Shown here piece after piece: positions 46,195-57,032 of a stretch of 64,000 bases of DNA (the stretch's first letter is position 1; every line of letters starts with the position of its first letter). A program made the position numbers and the translations under genes. Origin of the DNA: Isoetes taiwanensis (taxonomy: Eukaryota; Streptophyta; Lycopodiopsida; Isoetales; Isoetaceae); contig JAJEKV010000003.1 of NCBI GenBank assembly GCA_021234155.1, forward strand, positions 27,449,166-27,513,165. Direction: 5' to 3'. Below the pieces are notes generated by a model that did not search any database, was not told the DNA's origin, and worked only from the letters and a program-made list of their open reading frames with translations.

Positions 46195-46405
46195 ATCGAT
46201 CCGCCCCAATGCGCCTATGGAGCCCAAGACGTCCCTATAGGTACGTACCCTACGACCCAGGAGGTGTCAGATCCATACCCGGCCCATATGAAATGGCCGA
46301 TTATAGAACTAGCCATAGTAGGGAGCCTTGTAGCCATGCTAGGCAAGGTTCCACCCCTACACCCCCTGTTAATTGTGAGTTCTTGGCATGGACCTTGCAG
46401 CAGTA
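46195..46405 (-). mobile_element. LTR fragment of the same family as the solo LTR
   Basis: The minus strand carries GGGTATGGATCTGACACCTCC with flanks like the GAGTATGGGTCTGACACTCC region of the solo LTR and GGGTATGGGCTCGACACTCG of the full element. Only about 200 bp is recognisable, just left of the DNA transposon end. Confidence 0.55.
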
Positions 46406-46506
46406 GTCTACGACTGCCAGATGCTACAAAGCTGACATGCTCATGATCACAAAACAAGAACAAGACAAACAAATATGTACAAAGAATGAAGGGAACGTGG
46501 CCAAAT

Positions 46507-46534
46507 GAGGCTGGGTAAAAGCACGCTGTGGTGT
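46507..46534 (+). repeat. Left terminal inverted repeat of the 10.8-kb transposon
   Basis: GAGGCTGGGTAAAAGCACGC then TGTGGTGT. It differs from the right copy by one indel and two substitutions. Confidence 0.8.
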
Positions 46535-48008
46535 TCCAATTCGGCTGTCCCCCCTGTCCCCCCAAAATGTGGCATTGCATCCACCACTTTTGTGGTATGA
46601 AAGTATAATTATGGCACCGCTCAGCTGCCGGTATTTAAGAATAGAGTCCCGCTCAGCTGTGGGGGAAATTCTAATTTCAAAAACTAAAATTCAAATTCAA
46701 ATTCCTATTCGTTGGCCCCTTCCAGTTCTTTGCCTACGTCCTGTTCTTTGGCTCCCTCCCTGCTGCGAGCTCCAATCCATTGTGGATATGGATGTCAATG
46801 AGGTAATCTGTACACAAACCGGCATTTCAGACAGGAGAAAGCGAAGAAGAACCAAGGAACAAGAAATGTTGAAGAAAAGACGCCTTGAGGAAAAGAAGAA
46901 GAGAAGAAAAATTGGAGCTTTAGAATTGGCGAGAAGGATCTGGTTCATCAAGAAGTGCAAGCGAAGAACGCCCGTATTGTCCTTAATTTGCTAACGTCTT
47001 TCCATAAAACAGACCAAAAGAATAGAGGATAGCACGAAGAAAGAAATTTTACTTGATTTTTGAGGGATAAAACATTGGAAAAATTCATAGGTGAAGAATT
47101 AAAGGATTTGGAAGCCAAGAGCATCGTTATAAGGAGCCTCCGGGACTCCATGCAGGTATCAAACTCTCTTCCGGCAATGATCGCCTAGCAGCCAAGAATA
47201 GCTTGCCTTGCAATAAACAGACCACGCGGCAGTGCGATTCTGAAACAAGTGACAAAATCAGCCAATGAGATCTTGGAAAGGTATTAGGTGTTCACCCAAG
47301 AAACCCGCAAAAAGCAAAAAAAAAGAGGGAAGAGATCGATTACAATGGTGGGAAATGGGTTTCTTACAAGAGGGCTAAAAGATTCGATGCAATTTCGGAT
47401 GAACATATAGAAAAAGATTCAAAAATTTTGGATTGAGAACACCAGAGTGTCTCCTAACACAAAGGATGTTAGAACTAGAAGATTGAGAGAAATGTAAGAG
47501 AAGAACATGCTGCCCACTATCTGGAGGAATCACAGGTTAGTTTATTTACATTATTCATGTTTTCTTAGTTATGGTGCTTAGTGTGGTGGTGCATGTGGTG
47601 GTTATTGTGTTGTACAGTGATTGTGTGGTGTCTTTGTATGCGGCATGTGAATTGTGTGTAGTTGACTCTAGTCCGAAATGCAATATTTAATGTTTGGAAT
47701 ATTATTAGAACATGACGTAATCGAGTACTCCTTTCTTTGGGTGTGTGTATGCAGTCTAAAAATATTTGAGCTATAACTAAGCGATCCACGAGATACAAAT
47801 TTCTGTTGAATAAAGACAAATTTTTGTCGATTCAAGCACTGACTCTGTTGGAAAGTATGATATATTAAAAAGGATCTTACAAAATTTGGCTTTACAAAAT
47901 TTGGCTTTCCATTGAAAGCTCATGCACCGAGAACTAAATTTACATGCATGATTTCCTAAGCAACGTGAAATCTTTGGTATGGTGGCTCGAGAACCGGTGC
48001 ATCCAAAA

Positions 48009-48260
48009 TTATTGTTTTTTCGCACTAAAGCATCTAAGCTTTCTGCAATCATCCCAGAATTTAACAGGATGAGGTTTGCCAGTGCTTCCTGCATCCCCTG
48101 GTGCCAGTAAAACCCGCTGTTGCAGAGTCAGAGCGGACAAGTGACAGAGAACAAATATACCAGCTGCCCTTGCAGCAGCATGTAACATAAGGCGATGGAC
48201 CTTGTCTAAGAGCTCTCTTCCGTCAATCGACTCCAAGCATAGCCATTGAAGGCCCGGCAT
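48009..48260 (-). other. Unassigned minus-strand frame inside the transposon
   Basis: An 83-aa frame containing LLDKVHRLMLHAAARAAGI. Composition looks coding, but I recognise no family, and splice context is unclear. It may be captured host sequence or a chance frame in the transposase intron. Confidence 0.2.
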
Positions 48261-48639
48261 CGGTCACTGTTGTATGCCTTTAGGTTGGATTCGAAATCAG
48301 CAAAGAAGGTGGATTTAGGCATATCCACCTTCAGAGATTGATCACGAGCCCTGTTTACATGTGCCGAATGCCCTCCTCGGTCACCCTACAATAGCCGTAG
48401 TGATCTCTGAACATGGATCCTACCATGTTGCCGGAATGAACTTGTTCGAATTGGCACGAATTGGGAATGAAACGCCAAAAATCAGACGTAGGAACAGGAT
48501 TTAGGACCCAGATCCTTTTCTAATGATTAGAAGAGGAATGTAATTATTATCGGGTGTACTAATTTGAAGTGTTTATGAGAGCAAAAGGCTAGGCAGATTT
48601 TTTTATGTCGACGAAATAGGATAAAAGTGATGTGATGTG

Positions 48640-49250
48640 ATGTGTGGTGTCGTGATGGTGTGGTGTGGTGTGGTGTGGTGTGGGTTGCGTTATGTCCATG
48701 GTGTCATGTGGGTGTGTGTGCATGTTAATGTATGATATGTGTGGATTCAATTTTATTTATTCTCCCCCCTCACCCCACCACACCCCATCTATCCCACCAC
48801 CATAGACTACCACCACATCTTTGCGACCACCACATTACCACCACATGCACACACATCCCACGCCACACCCCTCCACCACCACCACCACCACATCACACCA
48901 CAATCCACAACACCACACCACACCACCACCACCACTACACCCCCCCACCACACTCCACCACCATCACACTCCACCACACACCACCACGACCACCACACCC
49001 CACCACCACACTCCACCACACCACATCATAGCACCACACACCACCACGCCCCACCACCCACCACCACACTCCACCACCACTCCACACTCCACCATTTGGT
49101 GTATGGTGTGGTGAATGGCGTGGTGTGTGGTGGGGTGTGGTGTGGTGTGGTGTGTGGTAATGTACACAGCACTAAGGTGCTCGTTCTGGTGAATATGATG
49201 AGTGTGGGGCATGGTATGGTACATGGTTTGGTGTGGTATACACATCCTAA
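48640..49250. repeat. GTG/CCA low-complexity array with strand flips
   Basis: GTGTGGTGTGG-type repeats (48640-48715) give way to CCACCACCAC-type repeats (48769-49095) and back to GTGTGGTG-type (49096-49250). The flips at about 48750 and 49095 make very long imperfect hairpins possible. Open frames here (His/Thr/Pro- or Val/Trp/Gly-rich) are artefacts. It lies in the transposase intron. Confidence 0.9.
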
Positions 49251-50999
49251 CAGTTTAGTGTTCATTTCATGCAGATGCTATTGTTCAAGAGGTTTCTGGA
49301 CCAACATCCAGAAATTAAGATTCGTCTTCGAGCTTTTGAGAAGCTAAAACCCTGGTTTGTTGTGAAATTGAAGGATTTCAATAGTTCTTTGTTGCATTCA
49401 AAGACGTGAGGATGCAAATGCTAGTGGATGGACTCAATGGGATGAGAACCAAACATCCGAAGAACGCACTTGCACCTGCGATGTTTGTAGATCACATGAA
49501 CTTGGTCAATCACGGGGCACACCAAAGCATAAAATTGCAAGTCTGAGGAAGCTTGTGGAGATCTATATTGTGTCCAAAGAGTGAATTAGATGAGTTTCAC
49601 AAGAAGGCGTGCATCCTTGGAAATTGTGAGTCATGTGGAATCAAGAAGTTTCGGACTGTCCCATGGAAGGAAGTGGCAGTAGGAAAGTGAAATGGGAGTA
49701 CATTGACTATGAAAAAGACAACGTCTCGAGTTCTGGTAGGAGACTGACTCATCAGTACAATGAGACAGAACCCAAGGAGCTTCTGGATAAACTGAAAGAA
49801 GCGTCAAAAAATCTTTCCACTCGCATAATTTCAGGTACCAATGGCGGGCAAAAGCGGTTTAAGGAGCTTCGGAGAATCTCCAGCCAGATGCATGTCTCTC
49901 GGTAGTGGATTTTTTGCAGAGAACTATACATTCAAGGAACAAGAGGAGGTGCGGTCGACACATTTGGGTCAATAACAGATTACCATTTTGGTTCAAATAA
50001 CATATCGGTATGACTCGATTGGCGATGAGATTATCAAGGAAACACATTACTATGTATCGGATGATAGGGAACACAATACTTTGTTAGGCGGCAACTTTGC
50101 TTCATGAAGCACCACAAATATCTGGAGCAGAAAGGAAGGGTTCCAAAGAGACATTATGTGTTTTCAGATGGTGCAGCATCTCAATTCAAGGCTTCTAGAC
50201 CATTTTACTTTGTGGCTAGGTACACAAACGACACTGATGTCTATATGATGTGGAATTTTTTGGCTCTAACCACGGAAAGGTGAACACGATGGCAAAGCCT
50301 GCTTGAGTTGAAGAGATGGTTAAGACAACCGCAATACAAGCAAAGACATAAAATTGGGTAATGCTCATGAAGTGGTAGAAGTTGCCGAAGAGATGTTTAC
50401 TTGTGGAACATCCGAAAGTGGATGAACACATCCGAAAACCAAGAAGAGGAAGAATATAAAAAGGTTCTTTTGGGAAGTCAAGGTGGAGGATATAGATCGA
50501 AAGAAAGCATGGGGTGCAGAAAGGATTTTGGACACTAGGCAGATCCATTGTGTACATGCATTCAATCCTGAATCTCCATTGCAGTTGCACACGAGAGAAC
50601 TTTCATGCTTCTGCAGCTACTGCTTGGATGGCATGTGGGCAGTTGTGTGAACAAGCACTACGTTGATGATTGGAAACTTCAAGTTATTGTACCATCCTCC
50701 AATGTGCATGCTGACATTGAGGACCGTAAATCCAGCAGGTCCTTGTTCTCCTCCAATCCCACGATGTTAGCAGAGGCACTTAGAGTTGGTGATAATTTTG
50801 CTGTCGTTGCTCCGAAAGGGAATGATGAGAGTTCTGAATTTTGGATTCTGATGTGCACAAAACCAAAATGGATAGTGGAGAAAGACTTCCAACTCAATGA
50901 AACATGGTACCTCGCCGGTGATAGTGTCATAGAAGGTATGTATTACAAGAAGGGCGCAAGATCAACCGTCGACTATGATCTTTGCAAATAAAGATGCCT

Positions 51000-51880
51000 T
51001 AGGCATAGTATTCACAACACGCATCGCGGCAATCGGACTTCACATGCCACCAACTAAACGTCAAAAACAGGATCAGTATATAGGCTGGATCCTTTAGATG
51101 AGGAGAAAATTTTCTGAGAATTTACCCAAGTTCTTTCGATGATGATGAAATGTAAAACCATTCTCAGTAGTTTTTGAACTCATGTGAAGTTTTGTGCTTC
51201 ATCCGTGAAAATGAGTTTGTCTTGATTTCTTTTTGAAGATTTGAATTCTTCCGAAACACTTGATTCCTTTGTTTGTAAGATGAATTGAATATGAATTTTC
51301 ATTGAAATGAATCGAGGTTACAATAACAATTATGTACATAAGAAAGATATCTGATGATTTAAGCACGAGGTGACTCATGCACCTACATACTTCCCAATAC
51401 ATATGTTCCTCTCGGTTCCGGCTTTTTGTTGCTTCTAATCTTAAAACTTCAAGCATGAACACTCTAACATCAACTAGATCACGGTCTGAAATGTCCACAA
51501 CCCGATTAACCACACTTTGTCAATAATGAGAGTTTGGTTTGTCTTTACATTTAAGTTGACTTACTAGATCGGGCAACAATATATTCACTCCTTTTAAGTA
51601 CCCCCTCACAAATTTGTGCATAAACGAACATCTGGCAGGAATACATGAATGACCATCGGTTTGAAGAGGCGTTTCGAAATTTTCACAACTTCGAGGTTGT
51701 AAAGCTGAAATTATTGTGTCCAAGCAATTCCGTGAACCACGCACTCAAAGTTTGTTGTCATTGTGCCACAACAAACAAAATGCAATGAGCAAGCACTAAC
51801 CTCTCAATATATCCGCTTACGCCATGCAAGCCCGAGCTATCAAAGTGATATATCCCCGGTTTATATCTCAGGCGAGACAC
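51000..51880. other. No gene; between transposase stop and nested MITE
   Basis: No motif recognised. The minus frame at 51199-51513 has no family signature. Confidence 0.4.
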
Positions 51881-51890
51881 GCGTGGTTTC

Positions 51891-52553
51891 GGGGATAGGT
51901 TCAATACGTTAACGCTTTATTTTGAATATACGGAATCATTATGAATTGTATGATACGGCACATATTTGCCGTATAAAACGTAAAAAATACGGCAAAAAAA
52001 AATTCCGGCGTCGGAAGATTTTCGCGTACGCGAAACCTTCTAATTCAGCGTCTGCTGAAAGTTTTTCACAGACGGCGAAATAGTAAAACACAAAAAAAAA
52101 AAAAGCGGGGGTTCGCGTGACGCGCGAAACCTTCTATTTTATGCGTCTGTGAAAAATTTCGGCGTCTGTGAAACGGAAGGTTTCGTCAGACGCCAAATTT
52201 GAATTTCAAATTTTTTTTTTTACGAATTTGAAATTCAAATTTCAGCGTCGCCGAAATCGTATATAAACAACAGACGCTGAACTTTTTAGCGTCAGACGCT
52301 AAATGAAAGGTTTCGTCAGACGCGAAATTTGAATTTCAATTTTTTTTTTTTTTTCGGCACAGTCGCTGGTTTTCTTCGGTTCGCTGTCGAAAAAAAAGTT
52401 TCACAGACGCTTTCACTAAGCTTTTCGGCAGACGAAAATTTTTTTTTTTTACCGCGGAGGGTTTTATACGTTAAATCATTATTTTATTAAAAAATAACGA
52501 TTTTTGACTTTATCGTCGCCGAATTTTGATTTTGTGCATATAGAACCTATCCT
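51891..52553. mobile_element. Nested 0.66-kb MITE with many CAGACG/CGTCTG motifs
   Basis: Inverted ends GGGGATAGGTTC and GAACCTATCCT. Flanked by GCGTGGTTTC (51881-51890) and GCGTGGCTTA (52554-52563), which fits an 8-9 bp target duplication as made by Mutator-like or hAT-like transposases. The interior has about ten CAGACG or CGTCTG motifs in both orientations, the palindrome CGCGTACGCG, repeated GAAACCTTCT / AGAAGG-type and AAATTTGAATTTCAAATTT blocks, and several T or A runs. No coding capacity. Confidence 0.75.
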
Positions 52554-52563
52554 GCGTGGCTTA

Positions 52564-53129
52564 CAATAAAAAATAGGTCCAAAGTTGATGTCCATCACAA
52601 GCGTGCAAAAAACATGTCCGGCACTTATCCGCATTCACATGTTTCCTTATTGTTTTGTAACTATTTGTGTCCTTGGACAATGTCGAAAGTGAAAAAGAGG
52701 GTCAAAGAAATGAAAGGGATGGCTCATTCCTTGGAGAATCAAGTAGTATTCCATGTATGCGCAAACATTCATCCGGCACAATCTCGATGATCACAAATCG
52801 GATGAAAGTATCACCTTGAGAAGAGGAGGATCAATTGATCATTGAAACTTTGCATATCGACTTCCAAAATTTTGATGTCGGTGGAGCTAATCACTTACGA
52901 TTTCAGTTCCACTCAAAGACCACTTCGGATGTGTATTTGGCTTTAGATGGTCGTGGACTGCCAAGCTCTATCATCTCTAGTTCTAAACACACACGAGAAC
53001 ATTTGCTCACAATCCATTCAAATATTTTAAATTGAAAAAGTACAACACATATCATAGAAAGTTTTTTACTTATATTGACTTTCAAAGAGTTTTACAAGAT
53101 TCATTTATGAAAATACTTGTCGAGCATTT
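52564..53129. other. No gene recognised
   Basis: A plus-strand frame at 52835-53035 lacks a recognised motif. This is also the 3' flank of the phosphatase remnant on the minus strand. Confidence 0.35.
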
Positions 53130-53813
53130 TCAAATGCATTCTTGTGCCGACTCTTCAGAATCCCACATGTTCCACATTTGATGTTCCTTCACATAAGCTG
53201 GCACACTTTCTGCAGCCAGAAGTCCCTCCAAAAGGAAATTGGAATCCAACTTGTCGGGAGCAAAACTATTTGGACATATCATTGTGTTAATTTGGTTGGC
53301 GTAACCCTTATATCTCTTTGTCATCTATCAACAATGTGTTTGTCACCTGGTATCTCCAAAATTTCTGGTACACTTTGGACAGATCCTTAAGGAAAATTGG
53401 CTTATTAACCACCTTTAATTTTGTGTTGGTGCAGTCATCCTGATTCCAAATAAAAAGAAATCGCCCTTATATTCCTGCGACAGAACTTTCTCATCAACAA
53501 TTCAACATTACTCTTAGCCATCTTTGGACCACAATGCAATCTCAAATTTTGAAAAACACCATTCTAAGAACTCCTGTAATCCAGGCCTGGAAACTGCAAA
53601 CTTTTGATGGTTCAATTTCTGGATGGTCACTTCTGGCTCGGCCGATGTAGGGATCCTCTCTTTCAAGTCATAAAACTTGCCTAAAACCCCATTAAAATCC
53701 GAACAAGGAGAATTTCGGTTAACCTCTTGGTTTTTCTTGGTTGAGGTTGTATTGGACTCGTTCTTGTGATCGCATCTTGTCCAGATCCGGGGTTTCTTTG
53801 TCAACTTCATCAC
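53130..53813 (-). pseudogene. NLI-interacting-factor (FCP1/SCP)-like phosphatase fragment
   Basis: HAD-family phosphatases of this group dephosphorylate proteins such as the RNA polymerase II tail. Minus-strand order: KFAVSRPGLQEFLEWCFSKF then EIALWS (53580-53520), SNVELLMRKFC, WNQDDCTNTKLKVVNKPIFL then KDLSKVYQ, TNTLLIDD, and NFLLEGLLAAESVPAYVKEH (53220-53160). RPG..EFL.WC...FE...WS, DxDDCTNT, FLKDLSKV and TNTLLIDD are the family blocks. The catalytic DxDxT motif would lie in the missing N-terminal part. At least three frameshifts separate the blocks. It sits wholly inside the 10.8-kb transposon, so it looks like a captured host gene piece. Confidence 0.75.
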
Positions 53814-53923
53814 CGTGCATCCGCATTTGGCTCATATTCAAGACCAAAACTTTTTACGGTGAAGGACCCCGTCTGAGAATGAATCTCAAGGGAATTAATT
53901 TTCCCCCGAATCGGATGCACTAG

Positions 53924-54399
53924 GAATCTCTTCGCGATGGCTTCCAGTTGCAGTAGCATTTATCTCTGCAACATAATTGAAATGAGGAAGACCACAGAAA
54001 AATACAAAAAAATAAATCATGTATGTGGCATCGGTACTTACTTGATCACGATCGCATTCGATTGACTATCCAAATTTCGTTTTGGAGTCTCCGCCGGCCG
54101 TCGGCCGATTTGGGATTGACTTAGGAGTATCAAATGGGGTGAATTCTAGGTACAACCGGGAGGTATCTTGCGTTTCATAAGCGATCGAGGCGTGGATAAG
54201 CTGTTGGATATCCTTGGTCTCAAATTTCGCAATTCGCAAACACTAACTCGAGTGACCTGTGACAACATCGGTAAACATTAGTTAAGGCACTTGTTTGCGG
54301 CCGAATCTATATTGTTTGCGTGACGAACAATATCAAGCCCGGTGAGTTGACAACCATTCAAGAGGGTCATGCACGGGCTTTTACTCTCTTTTCGATGTT
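53924..54399. other. No gene recognised
   Basis: Short frames only. It may include upstream intron sequence of the phosphatase remnant. Confidence 0.35.
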
Positions 54400-54477
54400 C
54401 TGTTTATATATATCTAAAGTGCCCCCTAAAATGAGCGGCGATCTCATCCCGTGAGGCACTTTAGATACACAAAACAG
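54400..54477. repeat. 78-nt hairpin, copy 1
   Basis: TATCTAAAGTGCC pairs perfectly with GGCACTTTAGATA. An outer CTGTTT/AAACAG pairing and an internal loop give a stem of about 23 positions, with a loop of about 31. A diverged copy of equal length lies at 54745-54822. Shared downstream sequence (AAGAGACTAAGCC... to ...CCCCTCTTTGGAC) shows that a block of about 200 bp was duplicated. Confidence 0.8.
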
Positions 54478-54550
54478 GACAAAAAAAGAGACTAAGCCAA
54501 CCAGGGATTGAAGAGACTAAGCCGGGATGAAAGAGACACGAGTACAAGCA

Positions 54551-54660
54551 TCGAGACTTCCAAAACCTTGCTTTCACCCCTCTTTGGACAATGGAACTTA
54601 GCATGTAAACTAAGCTACATTGGCCAAAGAGGAGGTCAAAGAAAGATTGGGAAGTCTCGA
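54551..54660. ncRNA. 110-nt foldback, possible small-RNA precursor
   Basis: A 43-nt left arm (TCGAGACTTCCAAAACCTTG ... CTTTGGACAATG) pairs with a 43-nt right arm (CATTGGCCAAAGAGG ... GGGAAGTCTCGA), with scattered mismatches and a loop of about 24 nt. Length, arm pairing and small bulges resemble a plant microRNA or MITE-siRNA precursor. No known microRNA sequence was recognised, and the second repeat copy lacks the right arm, so a simple inverted duplication is equally possible. Confidence 0.4.
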
Positions 54661-54744
54661 TACTATACTCTAAACAATTACTAACATCCAATTAACCCAC
54701 AGATTGCTATCTTGTTTTATGTCGGGCTTACTCCTTTTGAGTTT

Positions 54745-54822
54745 CTGCTTGATGTATCTAATTAAGCCACCTAAAAGCAGTGAGCGACCTCATCCTAGGG
54801 GCAAATTAGATACATCAAACAG
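54745..54822. repeat. 78-nt hairpin, copy 2
   Basis: TTGATGTATCTAATT pairs with AATTAGATACATCAA. GCC/GGC continues the stem beyond a small bulge. Same length and design as copy 1, with changes on both arms that keep pairing. Confidence 0.8.
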
Positions 54823-55700
54823 ACAAACGAAAGAGACTAAGCCAGGGTTAGTAAACCTGAGTACAAGCATCGAGACTTCCCAAACCTTGCTTTCACCCCT
54901 CTTTGGACTTACTTGTGTCTATTGGTTCTTGTGGTACCACTCGAACACCAAAAGCCAAAAGCCATGTCTCAGTCATGATGTGGGCACAAGCTGGGGCTGC
55001 AGAGGTTCTAGAGTGTCTCGCAAAACAAATTGAGAATCAATAGAGTCTTTAGAGGCGAGGGTTAGAGATGATAATATTTACCTCAAATGGTGTGATAGAC
55101 ATGGAATGTGATATCGGTGGATCGTGATTACGCTATCACAACCGGCGACATATTTACCCTCCCATTTCGATAACGTCCACAAAATGGACAACCTTCATCA
55201 CCCTCTTCTTCTGCCTCAGGAAGCATTGGAAGTGCAGGATCTAAAGGAGTGTCATGACCACTACGCTCAGAAAAAATCTCAAATCTTTGCATTCGAGGTA
55301 GCAGCTCCAGCAGTAAGTCTTCACATGCCTTTAGCTCAATTTCAGGTTTGTTAATTCCTTATTTAATTGTTTCAGCCCGGGCAAACTTTGTACCATTTAG
55401 CTCTTCATCCTTTAGTTAAACACAACCCGAACACCCTCTGGCGCTTTCGGATTTCTTTGTTATGATTGATTGCCATCTCGTGCAAATCAGCTCTAATTTC
55501 GATGCTTTATGCTCCATCAACTCAATCTTTCTTTTGATATCATTTTTCCTATCCTCGTTTGCTTTGCAATCGTTGCTTGCATCTATCAAACCTAGCTGAT
55601 GTTGCAGCCAACCATTCCTTCACAAGTGCGCCATAGTCCGCAAAACAAAACACTACGTGATATGTCGGCCTCCTAACATAGTAAGCCCGCGTCTTGATGG
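54823..55700. other. No gene recognised
   Basis: Minus-strand 55640-55430 contains a Lys/Glu-rich coiled-coil-like stretch in broken frames (KRKIELMEHKASKLEL). It may be an eroded 3' exon of the minus-strand gene at 56442-57029, lying beyond the intervening array. Confidence 0.3.
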
Positions 55701-56262
55701 AAAACCACAATCACACACCACACAACACAAGGTAGTCTCTACACACCATCAAGCATACCACACACCACACAACATACGCCAGACGGTACACACCACACAA
55801 CACGCTGTGGTGGTGGTGGTGGTGTGTGTGGTGGTGGTGGGGTGGTGGTGGTGTGTGGTGGTGGTGGTGGTGTGTGTGTGGTGGTGAGGAGGTGTGGTGG
55901 TGGGGTTTGGTGGTGGTGGTGGTGGTGGTGGTGGGGTGTGTGGTGGTGGTGGGTGTGGTGTGGGACATGGTGGAGTGTGGTGATGGGGTGTGGTGGTGGG
56001 GTGTGGTGTGGTGGTGGTGGAGTGTGGGGTGTGGTGGTGGGGTGTGGTGTGGTTGTGGTGGAGTGTGGTGGTTGTGGATTGTGGTGCGGGACATGGTGGA
56101 GTCTGGTGGTGTGGTGTGGTGGTGGTGGGAGTGTGGTGGTGGTGGAGGGGTGTGTGGTGGTGGTGGTGGGCTGTGGTGGTGGTGTGTGGTGTGGGAGTGT
56201 GGCGGTGGGAGATGGTAGAGTGTAGTGGTGGGAGATCGTGGGGTGTGGTGTGGACATGGTGC
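55701..56262. repeat. GGT/ACC low-complexity array
   Basis: ACACCACACAAC-type repeats (about 55708-55802) flip to a 450-bp GGTGGTGTGG array. On the plus strand the G-rich part has many GG runs capable of G-quadruplexes. It lies in the opposite overall orientation to the array at 48769, about 7 kb away in the same transposon. Frames over 120 aa here are artefacts. Confidence 0.9.
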
Positions 56263-56441
56263 ATCCATTGCACGAAATGCCCCACAGATGGCATCATAGA
56301 GACACAACATGACAATACAGCCAACATGATGCAAAATGGTAGTAGACATACCTGATTCTTGAAGCGGATTTGATGTTACCTTTTTTGTGTTGATAGAAAC
56401 AATCTAGATCAAGCTTGAGATTTTTTTCTGTTGTAACACAA

Positions 56442-57029
56442 CTAATAATTGAACATACCTGCAATGGCATGTTTTGGTCTCAGAACATTGCTCCGCTTTT
56501 CTGTTTTGATTGTGAGTTCAGATTGAATGTGTGGTCTAGAGGAACCTGATTTGGTTTTTTCCCTATCATCTTCATCATCCCTGTCACTTTTACTATTTTC
56601 CTCCTCGTCAGGTTGGATTTGCCTATGCTTTCTCTTGGGTCTAGAAGAACTGGCCTCTGCTTTCTCATCTGGAGTTTTATAATAATCAGAAGCTCTTCCA
56701 TTAAATGACCTCCCCTTTATATGCAGATAATAAGCCACTGCCCAGGTTCCAGGAGCCATTCCACCCCATGTATGTGGCTTCCCTGTAATTCTTTTGTAAA
56801 TTTGCATGAACTCTTTGTATTGTTCATTGCTCAGATTCTTCAACCTGTACAAGAAAACATATGCCTTAATTTTTCAGTTTGAACAAAAAACATTTGGGGG
56901 AAAATACCTGTAGCCAGATTTATTTGGAACTCTGTCACCCCAAAGCTTCTTTAGATCTTCGTGGGGCACAATCTCTTGTTTGAGGAGAGATTTCATCGTG
57001 TAACCAGTGGCGTTCAATTCTGACTCCAT
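56442..57029 (-). CDS. Two-exon gene of unknown function at the transposon right end
   Basis: Exon 1 is 57029-56908 (ATG start, GTATTT donor) and exon 2 is 56844-56442 (GTACAG acceptor, TAG). Joined they give 174 aa in frame. The N-terminal 110 residues (for example EDLKKLWGDRVPNKSGYR, YKEFMQIYKRITGKPHTW then GGMAPGTWAVAYYL) look like a folded domain. The rest is charged and low-complexity with KRKHR nuclear-localisation-like basic clusters. A GCAGGTATG just before the stop could be another donor, so the protein may continue in an exon beyond the GGT array. It points inward from the right terminal repeat, opposite to the transposase. It is therefore probably the element's second protein (DNA-binding or accessory); that role is inferred only from position. 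Confidence 0.6.
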
Positions 57030-57032
57030 TAG

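Larger units (their letters stand above)
46788..50991 (+). pseudogene. Decayed transposase of the 10.8-kb element
   Basis: Collinear blocks, in several frames: a basic N-terminus (46788-46994; KKRRLEEKKKRRKIG); RVSPNTKDVRTRRL near 47441; after an intron and an ATGCAG acceptor, FKRFLDQHPEIKIRLRAFEK then LKPWFVV (49274-49408); TCTCDVCRSHE; NCESCGIKKFRTVPW; DFFAENYTFKEQEEVRSTHL (about 49905); FSDGAASQFKAS (50165) and WNFFGSNHGK (50250); then KRFFWEVKVEDIDRKKAWG, HTRELSCFC and SSEFWILMCTKP, ending with TAA at 50991. DxxxENY, SDGxxxQF and WNFFxxxHGKG occur in this order in a poorly characterised eukaryotic transposase-like family, with conserved acidic residues that could be catalytic. Stops and shifts between blocks make it inactive. 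The family assignment is from memory of the motif pattern. Confidence 0.7.

Noticed and set aside
48732-49347. Long His/Thr/Pro- and Val/Trp/Gly-rich frames (up to 202 aa) on both strands
   Set aside because: They are produced by the CCACCA/GGTGGT low-complexity array, which is open in several frames at once.
55711-56349. Frames of up to 212 aa on both strands
   Set aside because: Same cause: a GGT/ACC array, with no codon-level constraint and no domain.
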